Source of the DNA: Comamonas sp009360615
GTDB lineage: Bacteria > Pseudomonadota > Gammaproteobacteria > Burkholderiales > Burkholderiaceae_C
Reading direction: 5' to 3' (one strand)
Length of the DNA stretch: 64,000 nucleotides
Assembly (NCBI RefSeq): GCF_035784015.1
Contig: NZ_JALKOW010000001.1
How positions within the stretch are numbered: the first letter of the stretch is position 1; each line of letters starts with the position of its first letter. Position numbers and translations under genes: made by a program. Of this stretch, positions 57,668 through 64,000 are shown one piece after another. The notes under the pieces were generated by a model, which did not search any database, was not told where the DNA came from, and saw only the letters and a list, made by a program, of their open reading frames with translations.

Positions 57668-59956
57668 ATGACCAAACCAGACGTTGAACCTACATTGGCA
57701 TCGGACAGCGGTCCGGATACGGTCCAGAAGCGAGGGCATGGTGCTGCAGCGGAGCAGGCAGGCCCTGCGTTTCTGGGCACACGCAGCTCGGTGCGTGCAG
57801 CGGCTGAAGACTGGCGCATCCCGGCCCATGAGACCCATTCTGATCCCTTGCTGGATTGCCTGGTTCAGCTGACCCACCTGCACGGCAAGCCCTATACCGC
57901 GCAGGCGCTGAGCAATGGTCTGCCGCTGGTGGACCAGCGTCTGACGCCGTCACTGCTGGCTCGGGCTGCGGCGCGCGCGCAGTTCAGCACGCGCATCGTG
58001 CAGCGCGGTCTTGACGACATCCCCCAGGGTTTGCTGCCGGCAATTTTGCTGCTGCATGGCAGCCGTGCCTGCCTGCTGCTCAGGGCACAGGAGAACGGCC
58101 GCGTTCTTCTGCAGTATCCGGAGTCGGACAGTCCGGTCGAGGTTGAGGCCCAGGCATTGGAGCAGGACTACACAGGTCTGATGTGCTTTGTGCGTCCGCA
58201 GTTTCGCTTCGAAGCGCGCTCCCGGCAGCAAGGCATGGAGCCGCGCAGCAGTCACTGGTTCTGGGCCGTGATCCTGGAGAATCGGCGCCTGTATCGCGAT
58301 GCCTTGCTGGCTGCCGTCCTCATCAATGTCTTTGCACTGGCCATGCCCTTGTTCAGCATGAATGTGTATGACCGGGTGGTGCCCAACAATGCGGTGGAAA
58401 CCCTGTGGGTGCTGGCTATCGGCATTTCCCTGGTGCTGATCTTCAACTTCGTGCTGACAACGACACGCGCCTATGTCGTGGATGCTGCCAGCAAGCGCGT
58501 GGATGTGCAGTTGTCCGCGCAGATCATGGAGCGGGTTCTGGACCTGCGCATGGAGAGCCGGCCCGCATCCGTGGGCTCGTTTGCAGCCAATCTGCGCTCG
58601 TTCGAGTCGGTCCGCGACTTCATTGCATCTGCCAGTCTCACGACGCTGGTGGATCTCCCTTTTGTGCTGCTGTTCCTGGTGGCGATTGCCTGGGTTTCGC
58701 CCTGGATGCTGATTCCTCCCGTGGTGGCGATTGCCGCGATCTTGCTGGTTTCCTTCTGGGCCCAGGCGCGCATGGAGAGTCTGACGCTCAAGACCTTCCA
58801 GGCCTCGTCGCAGCGCAATGCGCTGCTCGTGGAGTCGCTGACCAATCTGGAAGCGGTCAAGACGCTCAATGCCCAGGGCGGAGTGCAGCGTCTGTGGGAG
58901 AGCTCCACCCAGTACATTGCCTATATGGGCGGCAAGATCAAGTTCATCTCCTCGGGCACGGTGAACTTTGTCCAGACCCTGCAGCAACTGGTCACCGTGG
59001 CGGTGGTCGTCATCGGCGTCTACCAGGTACAGGATTCGGCGCTGTCCATGGGCGGCATCATTGCCGCCTCCATGATCGCCGGCCGCTGCCTGGCGCCCTT
59101 TGGTCAGGTCGCGGGGCTGATGATGCAGTTCCACAACGCACGCACCTCCCTCAATTCCATCGACAACTACATGAAGATGCCCGTGGAGCACGAAGCCGAC
59201 CGGGAGTTCGTCTCACGTCCGGATCTGCGGGGGGGCATCGAGTTTCGCAATGTCAGCTTCAGCTACCCGGGCAGCGATCAGCCCAGTCTCTCGGGTGTGA
59301 GTTTTTCGGTCAGGCCCGGTGAGCGGGTTGGCATCATCGGACGTATTGGCTCGGGCAAGACCACGCTGGAAAAGCTGGTTCTGGGTCTTTATCAGCCCAG
59401 TGAGGGCTCGGTGCTGATCGATGGAGTGGATGCTCGCCAGATAGACCCCGTGGACCTGCGGCGTGCCATCGGGCACGTGCCGCAGGATCCGATGCTCTTC
59501 TATGGCAGCCTCAAGCACAACCTGCTGGTGGGGGCGCCGTTCGCGGGCGAGTCCGATATGTTGCATGCGGCGCGTATTGCCGGCGTGGATGAGTTCGTGG
59601 CGCGCAACCCCAAGGGCTATGACATGCTGGTGGGCGAGCGCGGCGAGTCGCTCTCTGGTGGCCAGCGCCAATCCATTGCGGTCGCCCGCGCCCTGATCAA
59701 CGACCCGGCCATCCTGTTGCTGGATGAGCCCAGCAGCAATCTGGACAACCAGAGTGAAGCGCAGCTCAAACGCCGCCTGGAGGAGGCAGCCCAGAACAAG
59801 ACCATTTTGCTGGTCACGCATCGCACGGCCTTGTTGACCCTGGTGGATCGGCTGATTGTGATCGACGGCGGCAAGATTGTTGCCGACGGTGCCAAGGAGC
59901 AGGTCATCGAGGCCTTGAAGCAGGGACGTATTGGTGGAGTAGGAGGGCGAGCATGA
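57668..59956 (+). CDS. Type I secretion ABC transporter (LapB-like) with C39-like domain
   Basis: A 762-residue inner-membrane exporter. Residues about 60-180 form a C39-like peptidase domain (DPLLDCLVQLTHLHGKPYTA) probably without protease activity, as in adhesin exporters where it binds substrate. Membrane helices follow (YRDALLAAVLINVFALAMPL), then an ATPase with GRIGSGKTTLEKLVLG, ESLSGGQRQSIAVARAL and AILLLDEPSSNLD. This is the LapB/RtxB type. The start is uncertain: ATG 57668, or TTG 57659. Confidence 0.93.
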   Translation: MTKPDVEPTLASDSGPDTVQKRGHGAAAEQAGPAFLGTRSSVRAAAEDWRIPAHETHSDPLLDCLVQLTHLHGKPYTAQALSNGLPLVDQRLTPSLLARAAARAQFSTRIVQRGLDDIPQGLLPAILLLHGSRACLLLRAQENGRVLLQYPESDSPVEVEAQALEQDYTGLMCFVRPQFRFEARSRQQGMEPRSSHWFWAVILENRRLYRDALLAAVLINVFALAMPLFSMNVYDRVVPNNAVETLWVLAIGISLVLIFNFVLTTTRAYVVDAASKRVDVQLSAQIMERVLDLRMESRPASVGSFAANLRSFESVRDFIASASLTTLVDLPFVLLFLVAIAWVSPWMLIPPVVAIAAILLVSFWAQARMESLTLKTFQASSQRNALLVESLTNLEAVKTLNAQGGVQRLWESSTQYIAYMGGKIKFISSGTVNFVQTLQQLVTVAVVVIGVYQVQDSALSMGGIIAASMIAGRCLAPFGQVAGLMMQFHNARTSLNSIDNYMKMPVEHEADREFVSRPDLRGGIEFRNVSFSYPGSDQPSLSGVSFSVRPGERVGIIGRIGSGKTTLEKLVLGLYQPSEGSVLIDGVDARQIDPVDLRRAIGHVPQDPMLFYGSLKHNLLVGAPFAGESDMLHAARIAGVDEFVARNPKGYDMLVGERGESLSGGQRQSIAVARALINDPAILLLDEPSSNLDNQSEAQLKRRLEEAAQNKTILLVTHRTALLTLVDRLIVIDGGKIVADGAKEQVIEALKQGRIGGVGGRA

Positions 59957-61365
59957 GCGAGTCCCAATCGGAAAAAAAGACATCGCGCTTCAGGGACGCA
60001 ATCGCGGCGCGCTGGTCGCGGCTGGAGCGATGGCTGCTCGATGGCAGCGAGGTGGTGGGAACCCATGATCCGGAGGATCTCAAGGCCGACGCGCAGTGGG
60101 CAGCAGGGCAGCAGCAGGCGCGCGGCTCGCGCCTGCTGATATGGGTGGCCTTGGTCACCGTGCTGGTTCTGCTGCTCTGGGCCTGCCTGGGGCGTATCGA
60201 CGAAGTGGTGCGGGGCCAGGGCAAGGTGGTTCCCTCGCGCCAGGTCCAGGTGGTGCAGAGCCTGGATGGCGGTATCGTCAAGGAAATCCTGGTGCATCCT
60301 GGCGAGCACGTGGAGAAGGGGCAGGTCATCCTGCGCATCGACCCCACGCGTTACAGCTCGTCCCTGGGAGAGAACAAGGCCGAGCTGCTGGCATTGAAGG
60401 CCAAAGCCGCGCGTCTTCAGGCCCTGGCATCGGGCGAGCCGTTCAAGGCTCCCGAAGATGTGCAGGCCATGGCGCCCCAGTTGGTGGAGATGGAGCGGCG
60501 CATGTGGGAGAGCCGGTCCCAGGAGCTCAACACCAATGTCAATATTGCGCGTGACCAGTTGCGCCAACGCCAGCAGGAACTGCGCGAAACCCAGGCCAAT
60601 CGCGACCAGGCTGCATCCAGCTGCAGCCTGACTTCCGAAGAGCTGTCGGTGACCCGCCCCTTGCTCAAGAGTGGTGCCGTGTCCGAGGTGGACTTGCTGC
60701 GCCTGCAACGGGATGTGGCGCGCTTCTGCGGCGAGGCCAAGGCCGCAGGTGCGCAAATCGGGCGCATTCAGGCGGCGATTCAGGAGGCAGAGCGCAAGAT
60801 TCAGGAGTCCGAGCTGAATATGCGCAATCAGTCCCGTTCCGAGCTCTCTGACACCCAGGCCAAACTGGGAACCCTGGAACAAGGCAAGGTGGCGCTGGAG
60901 GATCGTGTCAAGCTGGCCGAAGTGCGCTCGCCCGTGCGCGGCACGGTCAATACCCTGATGGCCAACACCATTGGCGGTGTCGTGCAGCCGGGCAAGGACA
61001 TTCTGGACATCGTGCCGCTGGATGACACCTTGCTGATGGAAGTGCAGATCAATCCGCGCGACATCGGCTTCCTGCACTTTGGTCAACAGGCAGAGGTGAA
61101 GTTCACGGCCTATGACTTTGCCATCTATGGAGGCTTGCAGGGGAAATTGGAGCAGATCGGTGCCAACACGGTGACGGACGAGAAGGGAAATTCCTTCTAT
61201 GTCGTGAAGGTCCGCACGGACAAGGCCCATGTGGGTGATGACTCGCGCCCCATCATTCCCGGAATGCAGGCTGAAGTGCATATCCTCACCGGCAAGCGTA
61301 CCCTGATGCAGTATCTGCTCAAGCCCATCCTGCGTGCCAAGTCCAATGCATTGATCGAACGTTAG
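59953..61365 (+). CDS. HlyD-family type I secretion periplasmic adaptor (LapC-like)
   Basis: A 470-residue adaptor. One N-terminal membrane helix (LIWVALVTVLVLLLWACLGR) leads to the HlyD beta-barrel/lipoyl region (GQGKVVPSRQVQVVQSLDGG), a long coiled coil (residues about 200-330), and the C-terminal HlyD signature (ILDIVPLDDTLLMEVQINPR, DIGFLHFGQQAEVKFTAYDF). It links the ABC exporter to the TolC-like duct. It overlaps the exporter gene (ATGA). Confidence 0.95.
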   Translation: MSESQSEKKTSRFRDAIAARWSRLERWLLDGSEVVGTHDPEDLKADAQWAAGQQQARGSRLLIWVALVTVLVLLLWACLGRIDEVVRGQGKVVPSRQVQVVQSLDGGIVKEILVHPGEHVEKGQVILRIDPTRYSSSLGENKAELLALKAKAARLQALASGEPFKAPEDVQAMAPQLVEMERRMWESRSQELNTNVNIARDQLRQRQQELRETQANRDQAASSCSLTSEELSVTRPLLKSGAVSEVDLLRLQRDVARFCGEAKAAGAQIGRIQAAIQEAERKIQESELNMRNQSRSELSDTQAKLGTLEQGKVALEDRVKLAEVRSPVRGTVNTLMANTIGGVVQPGKDILDIVPLDDTLLMEVQINPRDIGFLHFGQQAEVKFTAYDFAIYGGLQGKLEQIGANTVTDEKGNSFYVVKVRTDKAHVGDDSRPIIPGMQAEVHILTGKRTLMQYLLKPILRAKSNALIER

Positions 61366-61398
61366 TTCATGGATCACCAACAATTAAAAAGGAACTCT

Positions 61399-62037
61399 AT
61401 GAATGCCTTGCCTGTATTGATGCTGACTCAGGATGCCACGCTGTGGCAGGAATGGCAGCAGATCGCAGGCCCTCAGTGGATGCCTGCGCGCGGCCAGAAC
61501 CTGGCCGATTTGCAACGCTGGAAGCAGCAAGGCCGTACCCTGGTGGTGCTGGATGCCGCCCTGCCATCCTTGCCGGCGTCGACAGCCTCGCGATGGGATG
61601 AATTGTTGAAGGATCTGCAGGTTCTGGTTCTCAGCAACCGTCCCAGTGATGAGGAAGGTCGGCAGCTGCTGTCCCGAGGCGCCTGTGGCTACGCACATGC
61701 GCAGTCCGGCTCGGAAGTGCTGTCCAGGATGTTGCAAAGCATGGCCGGCGGCAACATCTGGCTTGGCCGTTCCCTGTTGCAGCGCTTGTTGCGCGATGTG
61801 GACGCCCGACTGCCTGAGCAGGAGTCGGACTGGGCTGAAGCATTGTCCGCACGCGAGCAGGAGGTGGCCCGCTATGCCTCGATGGGTGACAGCAATGCGG
61901 AGATTGCTGAACGCATGTCTATCAGCGAGCGTACCGTGCGTGCCCATCTGTCAGCGGTTTTTGAAAAGCTGCAGGTACAGGATCGGCTGATGCTGACCTT
62001 GAAGGTTCACGGTATCGGGCGCAAGCAACTGGCCTGA
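61399..62037 (+). CDS. LuxR-family response-regulator-like protein in the adhesin locus
   Basis: A 212-residue protein. An N-terminal receiver-like domain (LPVLMLTQDATLWQEWQQIA, VVLDAALPSLPAS, VLVLSNRPSDEEGRQLLSRG) is weakly conserved and lacks the usual acidic pair at its start, so phosphorylation is doubtful. The C-terminal LuxR helix-turn-helix is complete (LSAREQEVARYASMGDSNAE, then IAERMSISERTVRAHLSAVF). AAAAGGA precedes the ATG. It lies between the exporter genes and the adhesin and probably controls adhesin expression. Confidence 0.88.
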   Translation: MNALPVLMLTQDATLWQEWQQIAGPQWMPARGQNLADLQRWKQQGRTLVVLDAALPSLPASTASRWDELLKDLQVLVLSNRPSDEEGRQLLSRGACGYAHAQSGSEVLSRMLQSMAGGNIWLGRSLLQRLLRDVDARLPEQESDWAEALSAREQEVARYASMGDSNAEIAERMSISERTVRAHLSAVFEKLQVQDRLMLTLKVHGIGRKQLA

Positions 62038-62085
62038 GTCCGACCTGGTGCTCTCCGGTGCCTGCCGCTGGAGTGTTGCTTGCAG

Positions 62086-62126
62086 AAAAGCCTGAAGCCT
62101 GCATGTTGCAGGCTTCAGGCTTTTTT
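62086..62126 (+). terminator. Strong intrinsic terminator between the regulator and the adhesin gene
   Basis: AAGCCTGAAGCCTGCA, a TGT loop, TGCAGGCTTCAGGCTT and six Ts. A 16-base perfect stem, so the adhesin gene must have its own promoter in 62127-62280. Confidence 0.92.
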
Positions 62127-62280
62127 GATCTGGAGCAGCAGAGATTGGATAAAACAGAGCCCGATTGGCTTTGACGCCAATAGTGCCCCGGGGCCCCGGC
62201 TCCTACCATGTCAGCCGAAACATTGGAGAGGTGCCTCTGTGCACCTTCGCTTTTTACTCTGACTGGATAGGCAGACCCTC

Positions 62281-64000
62281 ATGGCAGCTCAAACCGTTCT
62301 CGTTACCAAACTCACCGGCCAGGCTTGGATGCGTGGTCCTGATGGCAATCTGACGGTGCTCCACGAAGGCATGCGTATCCCCGCCGATGCCGAGATCGTC
62401 ACGGCGTCCGGCAGCACCGTGCAGTTGCAAGCGGATGGACAGCCGCCGCTGATTGTGGGCGAGAACCAGGACGTGCATCTCACGGCGGACCTGATTCAGC
62501 CGCCTACCGTGGAAGAGGCTGCTGTGGCCAGTCCCGCGAATGCGCAGATCGAGCAGATCATTGCGGCCATCAATGCCGGTCAGGACCCGTTCGATGAGCT
62601 GGATCCCACGGCGGCCACATTGTCCGGCGGCAGCGAAGGCGGCAGCACGTTTGTGCGCCTTTCCAGCATCATCGAGGCAGTGGCACCGCTGGCACTGGAA
62701 TACGGGCGCTCTGCTCCAGCAACGACCGTGCTTCCCGTGTTCAGTGGGGTGGGGGCTTTGCCAGACATCACCGAGTCAGTCACGCCCATTCAACCGGCAA
62801 CAAGCACTCCTCAGGCCAGTGCGGATTCGGGAGTGATCTTCGAAGATGCAGCATCTGCGCTGCAAGGCAATGTACTCGCCAATGACAAGCTGGGTGCAGG
62901 CGGCATCACAGAGCACCGGGTTAGCCTGGTCGGCGCAGACCAAGGACAGTACGGCAAGATCACCCTCAATTCCGATGGCAGCTATAGCTATCAGCTCAAT
63001 AGCGGCCTGAAGGCCGTGCAGGCATTGGCTGAAGGCGAGACCCTGGTCGAGACCTTTACCTACACTCTGGTCGATAAAGACGGTGCCAGCTCTACTGCGA
63101 CATTGACTGTCACCATCGTCGGTACCAACGATGCCCCCGTTCTCAGTGGCAACACGGACGGCGCTGTGGTCGAAGACGGTGCTACCCGCGCCACCGGCAA
63201 GCTCGACGTCAGCGACGTCGACACCACCGACACGCACACCTGGAGCGTGAACAACGGCGGCAAGGGCAGCTACGGCTCCTTCTCCGTGGACGGCTCGGGC
63301 AACTGGACCTACAACCTGGACAACGCCAACCAGGACGTGCAGGCCCTCAAGAGCGGCCAGTCCATCACCGAGAGCTTCACCGTCACCGTCGACGACGGCC
63401 ACGGCGGCAAGGCCACGCAGGTCGTCACGGTCACCATCAACGGCACCGACGACGGCGCCATCATCACCCCGGCCCAGCCCGGCGATGACAAGGGCACCGT
63501 CACCGAAGACGTCACCCTGAGCACCGGCGGCCAGCTGACCGTCACCGACCCCGATGCGGGCCAGGCCGTGTTCCTGCCCCAGACCAATGCAGCGGGCCAG
63601 CATGGCAGCTTCTCCATCGATGCCGACGGCAAGTGGAGCTACCAGCTGAACAACGGCGATGCGGCCGTCCAGGGCCTGGGCGCCGGCAAGACGCTGACCG
63701 AGACCTTCACGGTCACCACGGCGGACGGCACCACCGGCCAGGTCGTGGTCACCATCGTGGGCACCAACGACGCTCCGGTGCTCACCGGCAAGGCCGATGG
63801 CGCCGTGACCGAAGACGGCACCCTGGTGGCCACCGGCAAGCTCGACGTCAGCGACGTCGACACCACCGACACCCACACCTGGAGCGTGAACAACGGCGGC
63901 AAGGGCAGCTACGGCTCCTTCTCCGTGGACGGCTCGGGCAACTGGACCTACAACCTGGACAACGCCAACCAGGACGTGCAGGCCCTCAAGAGCGGCCAGT
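62281..64000 (+). CDS. Giant LapA-type VCBS-repeat adhesin with retention module, N-terminal part (runs off the window)
   Basis: The first 573 residues of a large surface adhesin. Residues 1-130 form a LapA-like retention module: a small beta domain (MAAQTVLVTKLTGQAWMRGP), a helix (IEQIIAAINAGQDPFDELDP) and the TAAT site (110-113) where LapG-type proteases would cut, then a Gly/Ser-rich stretch. From about residue 180, VCBS-like repeats begin (VLANDKLGAGGITEHRVSLV; GAVVEDGATRATGKLDVSDV; SYGSFSVDGSGNWTYNLDN), each ending in IVGTNDAPVL or similar. Three repeats are complete and a fourth is cut by the window edge. There is no N-terminal signal peptide, as expected for a type I substrate. Confidence 0.93.
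   Translation, partial: MAAQTVLVTKLTGQAWMRGPDGNLTVLHEGMRIPADAEIVTASGSTVQLQADGQPPLIVGENQDVHLTADLIQPPTVEEAAVASPANAQIEQIIAAINAGQDPFDELDPTAATLSGGSEGGSTFVRLSSIIEAVAPLALEYGRSAPATTVLPVFSGVGALPDITESVTPIQPATSTPQASADSGVIFEDAASALQGNVLANDKLGAGGITEHRVSLVGADQGQYGKITLNSDGSYSYQLNSGLKAVQALAEGETLVETFTYTLVDKDGASSTATLTVTIVGTNDAPVLSGNTDGAVVEDGATRATGKLDVSDVDTTDTHTWSVNNGGKGSYGSFSVDGSGNWTYNLDNANQDVQALKSGQSITESFTVTVDDGHGGKATQVVTVTINGTDDGAIITPAQPGDDKGTVTEDVTLSTGGQLTVTDPDAGQAVFLPQTNAAGQHGSFSIDADGKWSYQLNNGDAAVQGLGAGKTLTETFTVTTADGTTGQVVVTIVGTNDAPVLTGKADGAVTEDGTLVATGKLDVSDVDTTDTHTWSVNNGGKGSYGSFSVDGSGNWTYNLDNANQDVQALKSGQ
63190..64000 (+). repeat. Near-identical DNA repeats inside the adhesin gene (639-base period)
   Basis: About 170 bases starting GCCACCGGCAAGCTCGACGT at 63190 recur at 63829 with at most one or two differences visible in the stretch I compared, continuing to the window edge. 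The offset of 639 bases equals 213 codons, a pair of VCBS repeats. Such identity indicates recent duplication or gene conversion. Confidence 0.85.

Noticed and set aside
1..64000. CRISPR arrays, intact insertion sequences, rRNA genes, integrases, attachment sites or a replication origin
   Set aside because: No regularly spaced short repeats, transposase or integrase motifs, rRNA sequence or DnaA-box clusters were seen; the only tRNA found has no duplicated end nearby.

Overview
The window is GC-rich, densely coded chromosomal DNA from a betaproteobacterium, most likely Comamonas or a close relative in the Comamonadaceae. I infer this from the style of the protein sequences, the gene orders (thrS-infC-rpmI-rplT-pheS-pheT-ihfA-merR-tRNA-Pro; putA with a divergent Lrp-type regulator) and a dispersed 'CCCCTGAGCCGC..GCGGCTTCCCC' intergenic repeat that I associate with this family. 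No search could be run, so the genus is an inference. LAYOUT. 1-3.7 kb: the end of a CorC-type gene, mnmC, a putative glycine transporter behind a tandem glycine riboswitch, and yggX. 3.8-12.1 kb: an organosulfur block with a sulfate-binding protein, ssuE, two tandem ssuA paralogues, ssuD, ssuC, ssuB and a CysB/Cbl-type regulator. 12.5-17.2 kb: a solo molybdopterin-binding (Mop) protein, and bifunctional putA divergent from its Lrp-type regulator. 17.4-22 kb: a PAS chemoreceptor, a four-gene operon (GbsR/MarR-type regulator, SDR-like protein, DoxX-like and DUF2269 membrane proteins) with paired palindromic operators, and a small secreted protein. 22-28.4 kb: rlmD, a ZIP metal transporter, Mn-type sodA with two small upstream genes behind a Fur-like box, a lipoprotein, a Bax-inhibitor-like protein and a GlcG/HbpS-like protein. 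28.6-41 kb: a large iron region with hemP, exbD-exbB-tonB, bfd, an FMN hydroxyacid oxidase, a PiuC-type dioxygenase, a TonB-dependent siderophore receptor and, divergently, PepSY, DUF2271, DUF4198, ApbE and a flavodoxin/FNR reductase. The last five look like a flavin-based route carrying electrons out to periplasmic iron complexes. 41.1-42.0 kb: a stand-alone phage-type genetic switch (XRE repressor facing a Ner-like protein, with three palindromes between them and two micro-ORFs). 42.4-46.3 kb: a SWIB-domain protein, an RraA-like protein, an EamA exporter, and isocitrate lyase behind three phased copies of one palindrome. 46.4-55 kb: the translation cluster, with structured leaders before thrS, infC, rpmI and pheS and an apparent AUA start for infC. 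55-64 kb: a LapA-type adhesin secretion locus (TolC, an unknown 81-residue protein, LapB, LapC, a LuxR-type regulator, and the start of a giant VCBS-repeat adhesin running off the window). HOW THE PARTS WORK TOGETHER. Iron genes on both strands share candidate Fur boxes, and the Mn-SOD operon probably belongs to the same regulon, so iron starvation would switch on siderophore uptake, TonB energisation, extracytoplasmic reduction and a manganese-based superoxide defence together. I see no CRISPR array, intact insertion sequence or complete prophage.
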